In this document: piece by piece, positions 33,580 through 44,300 of the stretch
How positions within the stretch are numbered: position 1 is the first letter of the stretch
Layout of the letters: each line of letters opens with the position of its first letter
NCBI RefSeq assembly: GCF_003945595.2
Contig: NW_024104673.1
Span: 186,001 to 250,000 of the forward strand
DNA from: Pipra filicauda
Lineage: Eukaryota > Chordata > Aves > Passeriformes > Pipridae
Length of the DNA stretch: 64,000 nucleotides
Direction of reading: 5' to 3'
Position numbers and translations under genes: made by a program
Notes under the pieces: generated by a model
Seen by the model: only the letters and a program-made list of their open reading frames with translations
Databases searched by the model: none
Told to the model about the DNA's origin: nothing

Positions 33580-33800
33580 CCACGTCACCTCCCGGGCCCC
33601 TCCATGGCAACCGGCCCTCCCCCAGCGCCACTTCCGGGTGCGCGGCCGGACGTGACGCAAGCGCGCGGTGACGTCACACCGGCAATGGGAAAGGGATTCC
33701 CCGGGGGCGTGGTCTCGCCAGGAGGCGTGGTCACATATGAGGGGCGTGGTCATGAAGGGGGCGTGGCCAAGAGGCTCCCGCGGAAAAACGGGCAAAAATC
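33580..33800 (-). promoter_or_regulatory. ENTPD4: Probable ENTPD4 CpG-island promoter (ETS, CRE, X-box motifs)
   Basis: CpG-rich block with an ETS-type CACTTCCGGG (33629-33638), a perfect palindromic CRE TGACGTCA (33669-33676) and a CCATGGCAACC RFX/X-box half-site (33602-33612). This is a typical TATA-less housekeeping promoter. It is 600 bp upstream of the start codon, so a longer 5' UTR or a non-coding first exon is implied. Motifs are seen; promoter function is inferred. Confidence 0.55.
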
Positions 33801-33879
33801 GGTAAAACCGGGGATTTAAGCGTGGAAATGGGAACTCACGGCTAAAAACGCGCCGATATTTCGAAATAGATAAAATTTG

Positions 33880-34380
33880 TGGCTATAAATGTGCACTGTT
33901 TTAAATTTATATATATTTATATAAATAAATATATTCAATATTCTGTTATATATGTTTATTGCTATAAATGTACCAGTGTCTTAAAGTATATTAAATTTAT
34001 AGCTGTGGGTGTGTCAATATTTTCAAATATAAAAATTTATGGCTGTAAATAATTTAAATATATTGAATTTACAGCTGTGAATATGTGAATATTTTGGAAA
34101 ATATAAGCCAGTGTAGAAATATAAATATTTAAATAGAAAGTTATGAATATAAGCCCAATATTAAATATAACTATATAGAAAATACATGTATATATATGAA
34201 TATAAACCAGTGTACCAGCACAGAAAAAGCAATTTATAGCCATAAAAACAACAACATTTTGGAATAGGCCGTTATAAGTATACAGTGATGTTGCAGCAGC
34301 TGGAATAAATATATAAATATTTATTAAATAAGGAATAAATAAATGGATTGGATTAAAAATAAACAAGGAAAAGCCTCTCC
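33880..34380. other. AT-rich intergenic block
   Basis: About 500 bp of A/T-rich sequence with degenerate repeats of AATATATTTAAATTTATAGC type. No gene was seen. Confidence 0.6.
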
Positions 34381-34499
34381 TCGCCTGGAAATCCTCGGGC
34401 CAAGGGGGAACCCTCCCGTGTGTTGCCACTGAGTGGCAGCACAACTTGTGCCCACGCGGCTCCAGGATTCCTTTGGAGGACAGGGAAAGTTTATCCTGG

Positions 34500-35290
34500 C
34501 GACGAGAATGGGAAATAACGGGCGCTGGATTTTGCGCGCTGGGATTTGCCTGCAGGGATCTGGGAAAGGGAAAGGAAAAGGGGAAAAGGGGAAAGGAAAA
34601 AGGGAAAGGATAAAGCCATCAATCCAGCTGCCCTGAGGGGATGTTTTACGGCGGCCGAGCCTGGTTTTTGTGTCCCCGGAGCTCCGCCCAGGCTGGGCTG
34701 GGGGGCAAAAATATTGGAAAACAGGGAAAACTGGCGAGCCGCTGCTAAACGCCCTCGCTGGCCGAGCGGGCGGGCGGCACGGGATGGGAGCCGGCCGGGA
34801 ATGTGCGGGTCGCTTTGGGGCGGGAATTATTTCCAGCTGCCGGGGAAAACGGGGGTTGGTGGGAATTTTTTCCTTCCGTCATCACCAGCGGGAGTAAAAC
34901 CTTCCCACCGGCTGCCGGATTCCGGCTGGGATGCTCCGAGGAGCGCGGGAGGAAGGTTTTTCCAAGCCCCCTGGAGGACTCCGGGATGAAACCGCGCTGC
35001 CGGAATCACCGGGAGCAACCGAGGCGGAGAAGGACCCGCAGCGGGATTTGGGAATCGGCCCTTTCCAAGGGGGGAAAGCACCTCTGGGACAGCCCTGAGA
35101 GGCCGGGCAAGGTGTGCGGGGGGTGTTGGCCCCTATCTCGGGGGAGCACCGCGCCCACCCACCGCGCCCTGCCCGCTATCGGCGGGCACCGGGATGCGCC
35201 GATACGGGACCGGCCGCGGCTGCCGCTGCTGATCGGGGGGGAACAGCCCCGGCTGGCACTGGGATGGGGTGAGGGGGGACGTGGAGGAGC
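34500..35290. promoter_or_regulatory. CpG-rich island without an assigned gene
   Basis: GC- and CpG-rich sequence (for example GGCCGAGCGGGCGGGCGGCA and GGGACCGGCCGCGGCTGCCG) preceded by a GGGAAAAGG purine run. Reading frames here match nothing recognised. It could be an alternative ENTPD4 promoter, a distal SLC25A37 element or a non-coding RNA start. Confidence 0.35.
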
Positions 35291-35587
35291 AGGCAGAGCT
35301 GGGCTGTGCCTCCCAGCTGGCCTTTCCTTCGTGCCTTTCTGTGTTTGTTTGTTAAAAGGCCCCGATTCCCATTCCAAAGGAGCCCCGCGCTGGATTTAGG
35401 GGGGATAAAGCTGGTTTTTTTTCCCTCTACCTGCACAGGCTGCCCAGCAGCCCCAGCCCCATCTGCAGAGTCCTCATTCCGGCCTTTTTTTCTCTTTTAA
35501 TCACGTTTATTTGCCCACGAGAAGTGGTGAAGCCCGTCACCATTAAACAATTTGACCAAGGCCATGAGAGGGGGCAGTGGCAGAGCA

Positions 35588-35990
35588 GGATCATGGAATC
35601 CTGGAATGGTTTGGGTTGGAAGGGACTGTAAAATCATCCAGTTCCACCCCCTGCCGTGGGCAGGGACACCTTCCACTGTTCCAGGTTGCTCCAAGCCCCA
35701 TCCAACCTGGCCTTGGACACTTCCAGGGATCCAGGGGCAGCCACAGTTTCTCTGGGAATTCCATCCCAGTCCCTCACCACCCTCACAGGGAGGAATTCCT
35801 TCCCAATAATCAACCTAATTTCCCTTCTTTGAGTGGGAAGCCATTCCCCCTTGTCCTGTCCCTCCAGGCCCTTCTCCAAAGTCCTTCTCCAGTTCTCTTG
35901 GAGCCCTTTTAGGCACTGGAAGGTTACTCTGAGGACTCCACCCAACCTTCTCTTTCCCAGGATCATCCCCAAATTTACATTCCCTGAACC
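35588..35990 (-). mobile_element. CR1 LINE 3' copy, extended
   Basis: GGAATGGTTTGGGTTGGAAG through CCTTCTCTTTCCCAGGATCA in reverse orientation, about 400 bp. Confidence 0.88.
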
Positions 35991-37484
35991 ACAAGCCAGG
36001 CTTTCCCCCTCTTTTCTCTGGATCTAATTTTTTCCTGACTGCTAGAAACAAAGCCAGAAAACAAAAGGACACCCATTCCCAAACCAGCAAACTCCATGGG
36101 ATCCTCCCAGCCCGCTCTGCCCAGTGCCACCAGTCCACCCTGGGAGCACCACCAGCGTGTGCTGCACCTTCCCATTGTTCCCTCAGGGCTTCAAACCAGA
36201 AAGGCAAGTTGGAGAGGAGAGGAGGAAAAAAAAAATTTAGTCCAGGAAATAATCCAAAAGCACCTTTAATTACACACACTGGGCACTGCCTCTCCCTGTC
36301 CCACTGATCCAGCGAGCTCGGGAATGGTAAATTAGGTCAGATTATGTGAGCACTGAAATAAAACCCAGAGGCCACATTCCTGGAGTCCACACCTTCACCT
36401 CGGAGGTTGCATAAGTGCCAAGGGGGCTGGAGCTGTTTGGGTGGCTCTGGGGGAGCTGCAGTGCTGGGTTTTCCCATTTGGGCAGTTTTGGGGATGGAAT
36501 AACCCCCCCTGGAGCCCCAGCAGGGCTCAGTTCTCTCTAATTTTCTTTGCTGGTGGCCCTCCCTGGCATCAGCCCCGTGCCCTGTGGTGCTGTCACGTGT
36601 AGACCTGGCTGTGAAACCAATTCCTTGGTGATTCATGGCAAAAAGGAGGCAGGAATGTGTTTTAAAGTTGGGGATGATCCTGTTTTAAAGTTGGGGATGA
36701 TCCTGTTTTAAAGCTGGGGATGATCCTGCTCTGCCACCTCCTCCTCGAAACAGTCAAGTTGGTTTATCCTGATGGGCTTCCCCACTTTTAACCCCCCACA
36801 TTAATCCCTGCTCTGATTAATGATTTTCCAGCCCCAGCCTCCCCACCAGCACCTTCCAACCCGGGGGTGCCCTGTGCTGGTGCTCCCATAAGTGGGTCAC
36901 TCCACCTCGAAGACAAAACAAGTTTGTTTGCTTATTTTCCTGGTGTTTGCTGAGCTGGAGATAAAAGAAATAACTGGAACACATCGGGTTTCCGAGCAGA
37001 TGATGTTTCCCCGTGGCTCTCCATCCCCAGGAGCATCACAAATTGCAGCCAGGTGGGCAGGAAAACCCAGGCTGGTGCCAAAGGACCCTTTTCCAGGGCA
37101 TCTCCTGAGGCTGATGCTGCCTTGGAGCTCAGGATGGTTCTGGGAGTGAGGTCCAGACTCGCTGTTTAAATTGTATTTTGAGGCTTTGAGCATCTCTAAG
37201 GAAGGATGGGGTTGGGATATGCTGGGAAGAGGGATGTGGGATGGGGAATTGTGCCTTGGGATGTGCAGTTCCCACATGAAAACTGCTTTTTTTCTCCAGC
37301 AAAAGGATCTGGCACCAAAGCTGGCAAAAAAAAAAAAAAAATAATGGCCGTGGGGGTATAAAGTTCAGGCTGGTTGTTCTGCAAATAAGATTAAAAACAT
37401 ATTAACCACATCCATTTGCTCTGATCCCTCTCCTAAAGGCTTTCTACAAGGCCACGAGCCGGTGCCTTTTCCTTTCCACAATTA
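35991..37484. other. Intergenic stretch between ENTPD4 and SLC25A37
   Basis: No gene or long repeat was recognised. It contains only the 24-bp x3 repeat at 36658-36729 and poly(A)/poly(T) runs. Confidence 0.5.
36658..36729. repeat. 24-bp tandem repeat, three copies
   Basis: TGTTTTAAAGTTGGGGATGA + TCC repeats three times, the last with GCTGGGG. Confidence 0.9.
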
Positions 37485-37700
37485 AAAATCGTGGAATCTC
37501 AGAGTGCTTTGGGTTGGAAGGGAACTTAAAGACCATCTCATTCCACCCCCTGCCATGGGCAGGGACACCTTCCACTAGCCCAGGTTGCTCCAACCTGGCC
37601 TTGGACACCTCCAGGGGTGCAGGGGCAGCCACAGCTTCTCTGGGCACCTTGTGCCAGGGCCTCCCCACCCTCCAGGGGAAGGAAAAAACCCCATTATCTG
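37485..37700 (-). mobile_element. CR1 LINE 3' fragment
   Basis: GTGCTTTGGGTTGGAAGGGA to TCCCCACCCTCCAGGGG in reverse orientation. Confidence 0.85.
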
Positions 37701-37849
37701 GTGCTGAATCTGTCAATTAAACTAAAATGTCTCCCAATTTGCACCGAGAAAGGACAAAACCCGCCCTCCAGCAGGGTGCTGCTCAGCTGTTATGGAAGTT
37801 TGTAGGTTTGAAAAGTGGAGGGAAAAAAATTCAGATGTATCCCAGTGGG

Positions 37850-37980
37850 TGGTGGAGATAAAGCCCGGGTCCTGTGCCCACCTCCCAGCTGGACCCTCCT
37901 GCCTTATCTGGGTGGGCCCAGCAGCTCCTGCCCCTGAAGGAGCACGATAAGCCAGCCCAGGGCCCTGTAATCAGCTGGGG
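37850..37980. promoter_or_regulatory. Candidate erythroid enhancer: GATA, E-box and CACC-type motifs
   Basis: Within 130 bp: AGATAA (37856-37861), TTATCT (37904-37909), CGATAAG (37945-37951), two CAGCTG E-boxes (37886-37891, 37972-37977) and GGGTGGG next to the second GATA site. SLC25A37 is a known GATA1 target in erythroid cells and starts 3.2 kb to the right. The assignment is inference from motif clustering only. Confidence 0.35.
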
Positions 37981-38204
37981 GTGCCAGGCAGATGCTCCAG
38001 GGGGCTGTGGGCACCTGCTGTGGGCAGGGAGTGGGGAAAGCAGGAGCCTTCCACTGCTGTCTTCACTTCTTGTGCTGCATTTGGGCTGGTTTGGGGCTGT
38101 GATCCCTCCGTGGGGCTGATTCATCTCTTCCTTTGGCTGCCCACGGTGATGCAACGTGGCTGCAGATTGCAGGGGGTGTTTGCCACAGGCTTGGGGGTGT
38201 GTAA

Positions 38205-38655
38205 ATCATGGAATCGTGCAATGGGTTGGGTTGGGAGGGATCTGAGAGGTCATCCAGTCCCACCCCCTGCCACGGGCAGGGACACTTTCCACTGTCCCCA
38301 CTGGCCTTGGACACTTCCAGAGATCCAGGAGCAGCCACAGCTTCTCTGGGAATTCCTTCCCAGCCCCTCCCCACCCTCACAGGGAGGAATTTCTTCCCAA
38401 TATCCAATCTAAATTTCCCCTCTTTCAGTGGGAACCCATTTCCCTTGTCCTGTCACTCCAATTCCTGAGGAAGAGCCCCCTCTGCCTTCCTTTTAGATCC
38501 TTCCTTCCCTTTGGATCCGGAAGGTGCTGTGAGGTCTCCACACAACCTTCTCTTCTCCAGGATCATCCCCATCTCTCCCAACCCCCTGGGACACCTCCCT
38601 CTCTCCCAGGTTTCTCCAAGCCCTGTCCAGCCTGGCCTTGGAGACTTCCAGGCTG
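38205..38655 (-). mobile_element. CR1 LINE 3' copy, extended
   Basis: Reverse-oriented CR1 from TGGAATCGTGCAATGGGTTG through CAACCTTCTCTTCTCCAGGA to CCAGCCTGGCCTTGGAGACT, about 450 bp. Confidence 0.85.
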
Positions 38656-40320
38656 AGCTTGTTGCAGCCAAAACGCGCTTTTAGCAGCACAAAGATATTT
38701 TCCCTTCGCTGTTTCCCTGCTCCGATGGAGTTCGGAGCTTGTGGAGATTCCCAAGGCACCTGCTGAGCCCAGGGATCTCCAGGATGGGATTCACCAAGCA
38801 GGGGCTGTGCCCTTGGGAAGGGAACAGCGAGGGAATCACTGCACAGGACCTTTTCCAAGGAAGGTTTTGCAGATGAATTTGAGTTCGCTCTGTCCATGAC
38901 TCTCCTTTGCCAGGTTGGGGTGGAAAAGAACCATCCCAGACACACAAAGCTGCCCCTTTTCCTGAAAACGTGGAACACAACGAGCCCAGAACCCAGAACA
39001 GCCTCTCTGCCTCACTTTCCTTGCACTAATAACGAATAATTTCATCCCTTCTTGGTGAACACGGGGAAAATCCTCAGCCTGTGCTTTTTCTTGGGCATGT
39101 GTGGCTGGAGGAGCTGCCCCGGGAGCAGGAGGAGAAAGGATTCCTCATGTCACTGCTGCAGGGTTAAAATATAACCTGTTCCTACCTGGGAGCAGCACCT
39201 ATTCCACACTGATTCATGTCATTATCAGGGAGCAGGACCTGAGGCTGCGGGGAAAGGGCTCGTTAGGGTAAGTGACACTTTAATTCCCCCTCCCTGCCCT
39301 GCCAAAGGCACGGGGAGGAGATTAAAGCGCCTTTGATTCTTGTTTATGGAGGAGAAAACCCAGATAAAACCCTGTGGAGCAATAGTGGAAAATGTTCCCC
39401 TGCGAGTTTTATTTCGGGCATTTCCCTGAGTCACAGAAGGGGAAGTTTCTGGTGGCCACGTTTGGTTCGTGTGTGGCAGACCCAGGGCGAGCTCTCTGCT
39501 GGGATTCCAGGGGGGGATGCAGCTCTAAAATGTCCCTTGGGCTGGCAAACACAGTGTCAGACGTGTCAGCAGCACGGATTTAGTCTCCTCAGGAGGAAAC
39601 AAAGGTGTGATAATCCCGTGGCTTCTACCAGGGGGAAAGGAAGGGGAGGTTTAGCAATTCCTGGGTTAAATTTTGTGTTGGCGAAGGGTTCCGGAGTCTC
39701 TGCTTTCTCCAGGTGGGTGATTCCTGATCTCAGGGATGGTGGGATGGCCAGGTCTCAGCTCCAGCTCTCCCACCTCCCGCACAAACCCCGCTTTGGGTGC
39801 AGAAAGCACTGCCAGGTCCCCAAAATCAATCAGGCGTGGCCATGTCATTGTTGTCATTGTTGTTTTCTCCAGCTGCTCCACGTTCCCCTGGGAACAGAGG
39901 CTTCCCAGCACAGCCACGGGAATGAGGGAGCAGGACAGCATGTGCTGGCCCCAGCACCTCTCCAGGGCCCTCCTGGGAGGTGAGGGCAGGAGCAGACCCG
40001 GATTTTCTCGCCTCATTTCATGGAGGGGAAAACCAACCACTTTGTTGTCCTGCTTTTTTTCTGAGCTCTGAGGGTGGTTTTCTTCCTCCCCGAGGCTCAC
40101 TCGGCAATAAATTGCTTCGCATTATCGTGGAAATGGTTAACCTTGATTTCAGCTCACGCCACAAACACCTCCTTCCCTGCAAGGTCGAATTCCAAATAAT
40201 CCTTTGAGGAGGAACGAAATAAAGTCAGGGCTGTTCCTGGCGCCCTGGGCCATGAAGACTTTGCCTCCTGCTCTCTGAGAGGGTCAAATTGAACTGCTTT
40301 GGGCTGATTGCACGGTGGAA
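38656..40320. other. Intergenic stretch upstream of SLC25A37
   Basis: No gene or recognised mobile element. Unique-looking sequence 1-2.5 kb upstream of the SLC25A37 promoter, so regulatory content is possible but not visible to me. Confidence 0.5.
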
Positions 40321-40324
40321 CAGA

Positions 40325-40715
40325 GAAATAATAATATAAAGGATATAAATAATAAATTAGAAATACTTAATATAAAATAATCAAAATACTAAAACAATAA
40401 AACATTAATATGTAAAATAATATTATTTTATTTATTTTTATGATTTTATTTTGTTTATTTTTATGATTTTATTTTGTTTATTTTTATCATGTTATTTTGT
40501 TTATTTTTATCATGTTATTTTGTTTATTTTTATCATGTTATTTTATTTATATTAATATTTTTATTTTATTTATTAATTATTTTATTTATGTTTTTTATTC
40601 TTTTACTTATTATAGATTCTTATATATAAGATAAGATTCTAATCTGACTTATTATTATTTTATTTCTTATTTTATTTTATTTATTATTTATTTATTTATT
40701 ATTTTATTACTTTTT
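40325..40715. repeat. AT-rich TTTATTTTTATCATGTTATT repeat
   Basis: Tandem TTTATTTTTATGATTTTATT and TTTTATCATGTTATTTTGTT units in an almost pure A/T tract. It ends sharply at the CpG-rich SLC25A37 promoter. Confidence 0.9.
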
Positions 40716-40729
40716 TTCCTCCTGAGGGC

Positions 40730-41150
40730 ACTACACCTATGCCGCCCACACGTCTGACACCGCGTTTTCCATCCTAAACCACGCTTTGGAGCCGGAGCGC
40801 CGCATCCTCCCGCGCAAATCCAGCGCAAATCCAGCGCAAATCCAGCGCAATTCCAGCGCAGGACCCGCGCCCTCCCCAGCCCCGCCCCCAGCCGGACTTT
40901 AGGACCGCGCGTCCCCCTCACCGAGCCCGCCCCCCCCAGCAGCGCAGCCAATCGTTACTCTTCATTCCGTCACCTCTCCTTACCATTCGTTCTCCGCGCT
41001 GCCAATCTCGTGACATTACAGAGAGCCAGCCAATGAGCGCGTCGGGGCGGGGCGGGGCGCGGCTTTAAAGGGGGGCGGTGGCGCCGCGCGGTCCCTGTGC
41101 CCGCCCGGCCCCGCCGTGTCCCCGCGTTGTCCCCCCGCGTCCCCCCGCGC
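40730..41150 (+). promoter_or_regulatory. SLC25A37: SLC25A37 promoter and 5' UTR
   Basis: CpG island with three CCAAT boxes (40948-40952, 41002-41006, 41030-41034), GC boxes GGGGCGGGGC (41044-41058) and a TATA-like CTTTAAAG (41063-41070). This predicts transcription from about 41.09-41.10 kb and a 5' UTR of roughly 55 bp. Motifs are seen; the start site is inferred. Confidence 0.65.
40811..40862. repeat. 12-bp GCAAATCCAGCG tandem repeat
   Basis: Four to five copies of CAAATCCAGCG (plus G), one changed to CAATTCCAGCG. It lies inside the SLC25A37 promoter CpG island. Confidence 0.9.
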
Positions 41151-41333
41151 ATGGAGCTGAGCTGCGCTCCCGCAGCGCCCCCGGGGCCGGGGCCGCCCCC
41201 CGGCCCCGCCGTGGCGGAGGGGGACGAGTACGAGAGCTTGCCCAGCGGCGCCGCGCTCGGCACGCACATGGTGGCCGGGGCGGTGGCGGGAATCATGGAG
41301 CACACGGTCATGTACCCCGTGGACTCGGTCAAG
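41151..41333 (+). CDS. SLC25A37: SLC25A37 coding exon 1
   Basis: ATG at 41151 to donor GTCAAG|GTGCCT. It encodes a proline/alanine-rich leader, [20 protein letters not shown], and the first carrier signature PVDSVK. 61 codons, ending on a codon boundary. Confidence 0.96.
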
Positions 41334-44300
41334 GTGCCTGCGGGGGGACACGGGGGGCATCCCCGGGCGTGCGGGGGTCGGGGGTGCTCGGGGTGTAGCG
41401 GGAACGCGGGTACCGGGGGACCCCGGGATGCTCCGGGGGTGCGGGGGTCGGGGGTGCTCGCGATGCTCCGGGGGGACCTGCCCGGGGTCCCGGGGATGGG
41501 GTCGGGGGGTCCCGGGGGTGTACGGGGGTCTGGGGTGCCCCGGGGTACGTGTATGGGGGTCTGGGGGCCGGGATCTGCGCTGGTGCCAGTGGGAGAACAC
41601 GCGTGGGGTGCTGGGGGTGTGTAAGGGGCGTGCGAAGGGTGCTGGGGTGCGAGAGGAGAGGGGGCGTGTAAGGGGCGTGCAAAGGGGGTGCGAAGGGTGG
41701 TTAGGGTGCGAGAAGTGTCGGGGTGCAGGGAGGGGGGAGTGTGTAAAGGGGGTGCAGAGGGTTGTTGGGGTGCAAGAAGAGGGGGGAGTGTGCAAGGGGT
41801 GCAAGGGGCTGTTGGGGTGCATGGGGTGTAAATAGGGGAGGGGTGCTGGGGTGCTGGAAAGCAGGGTGAGTGTTGGGGTGCAGGGTGGACAGTTTATAAG
41901 GGGTGTTGGGGTGCAGAGTGTAAGAGATGTTGGGGTGCAGGGTGGGCAGTGTGGGAGGGGTGTTGGGGTGCAGTGTATAAGGGGTGTTGGGGTGCAGTGT
42001 ATAAGGGGTGTTGGGGTGTAGTGTATAAGGGATGTTGGGGTGCAGGGTGTAAGGGGTGTTGGGGTGCAGTGTATAAGGGGTGTTGGGGTGCAGTGTATAA
42101 GGGGTGTTGGGGTGTAGTGTATAAGGGATGTTGGGGTGCAGGGTGTAAGGGGTGTTGGGGTGTAGTGTATAAGGGATGTTGGGGTGCAGGGTGTAAGGGG
42201 TGTTGGGGTGCAGTGTATAAGGGGTGTTGGGGTGTAGTGTATAAGGGATGTTGGGGTGCAGGGTGTAAGGGATGTTGGGGTGCAGTGTATAAGGGATGTT
42301 GGGGTGCAGGGTGTAAGGGATGTTGGGGTGCAGGGTGTAAGGGATGTTGGGGTGCAGGGTATAAGGGGTGTTGGGGTGCAGTGTGTAAGGGGTGTTGGGG
42401 TGCAGGGTGTAAGGGGTGTTGGGGTGCAGGGTGTAAGGGGTGTTGGGGTGCCAAGTAGGGAAAGTGTGTGGGGAGTGTTGGGGTGCAGGGAGGGGACAGT
42501 GTCTGACAGGTGATGGGGTGTGTGGGGGGGAAAGGGTGCAGGGGGTTGTTGGGGGTGTGGGGGGTGTTGGGGTGCAGGGAGGGGCTCAGTGTGTAAGGGG
42601 GGTCGAGGTATGTGGGGTGTAAATATGGAAAGTGTGCAGGGGGTGTTGGGGTGCAGGGAAGGCAGGAGTGTCCAAGGAGCTTTGGGGTGCAAGCAGCAGG
42701 GGAGTGTGTGAAGGGTGTCGGGGTCCAAGAGGGGGAACTTGTGCCAGGGATGTTGGGGTGCACGTGGGGAGGGTGTGCAGGGGGTGTTGGGGTGCACAGG
42801 GAATGCCCCTGGCAGGGAGCAGAGTTGCACCAGGCTGTGGGAGTGGGCACGAGGTGCTGGGGTGTGTGGGGAGCAGGTCCCTGGAGGTGTCACCCCAAAA
42901 CGTCCCGTGGGACTGGAACTGTGCCCCCCAAAACATCCCGTGGGACTGGAGCTGTGCCCCCCAAAATATCCCGTGGGACTGGAGCTGTGCCCTCCCCCTG
43001 GATCCATCCCGAGCTTTGCACACCCAGGGGTGCAAAGGTGAAGCCCCAGCGCTGCTCCCTGGCGTGGGAGATGCCACCAGTTCCCTCTTGGCCTGGGTCA
43101 GGAGCCCCCTGGGCAGCTTCTCCCTCCCACAGTGTTGGAATTCCAGCCCAGCTGGTGGGACAGGGTGGTGTGGCCACACCAGGGTGGCTGTGGGGTGGCA
43201 CAAACCCCGCTTTGTGTCACAGCAGGGGTGGCTTTGTTGGGGTCAGGGCTTGTGAAGGGGCTGCTGGGTGGGTTCTGGTGTGGATGAGTCTGCAAGGGAA
43301 GGCTTCCCAGAGTGGGAGGAAGCAGCAGGAAGGGATTCCCTCCCTCTGCCCTGCCAGCTTGCTGCTCTGGGCCCTTAAAAAAGAGGAAAAACTGGGAAAA
43401 CCCAACCCCCCTATATGCTGTATTGGTGGTGTGGATGGATCCTCTGTGTTCAGCAGGAAAGAAGATGCTCTAATTCCTCCTCTTTTCCATGCAGAGATCC
43501 CTGAAAGAGTAGAAAGAGGAGAGGAATTGCCTTGGCTTTGGGGTGCTGCAGGTGTTCCAGTGTGCAGGGATAAGCACTCAAAGGAAAATATTCCCTGTTT
43601 TTTTGCTGTGTTATCCCTCTGGGTCTGGCCCTGCTGGACCTGGATGGTAAATTTGGGTTGTTACCCCTGGGATGTGACAGGGGGACACACCTGAGTGTGG
43701 CACCAGCTCTTCACACAAACCAACCTGGGGTTTTCTGCCCCATCCCTCCTGAATTGTGGGGCTGCTTGAGGAGTTGTGGGGCTGCTTGAGGAATTGTGGA
43801 GCTGCTTGAGGAATTATGGAGCTGTTCGAGGGCATTTCCTCTGCGGGGGAAAGGGGAGGGAGAAAACGAAAGTGGTTGTCCCCGTTTCCCGAAGCAGGAG
43901 GTGCTTTGGAGGAAAAGCCAAGCCCTGATGATTGCACTGGGCTGTGAATTCCCTGGGCTGGGAATAATCCAGCTCAGCAAAGTGCCTTGGAGTGTTTGGG
44001 AGCAGATAAAGTGCTCTGGGCTGCGGGAAAACTCCCGTGGAGCCCGGCCAAGGCCACTCCATGTGTGTGAGGCACTGAAATCCCGAGCTCCAGGCTCGAG
44101 TCCTGCTCCCACTGCTGTGGGAAAAGGGGGAGATCTGACCCTGAAAAAGGGCTTTTTTTTGTTTTATTTTGTTTTTTGTGACCCCAGATGGGTTTTTCTG
44201 TTTGTGATGGGAGTAAAAGCAGCTCCTCCACTTCCCCAGGAGAGCTGTGCCACCCTCCAGGAAAGCTCCTTCCTCGTGGAAAACAATTCCTGGGCTTGGG

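Noticed and set aside
34546..35399. Overlapping plus-strand frames in the CpG-rich block
   Set aside because: They match no known family and have no splice structure; GC-rich DNA lacks stop codons by composition.
41016..43007. 663-codon open frame on the minus strand opposite SLC25A37 exon 1
   Set aside because: It arises from the 24-bp minisatellite (period divisible by three) plus GC-rich promoter sequence. It has only repeated HPL-type tripeptides and no domain.
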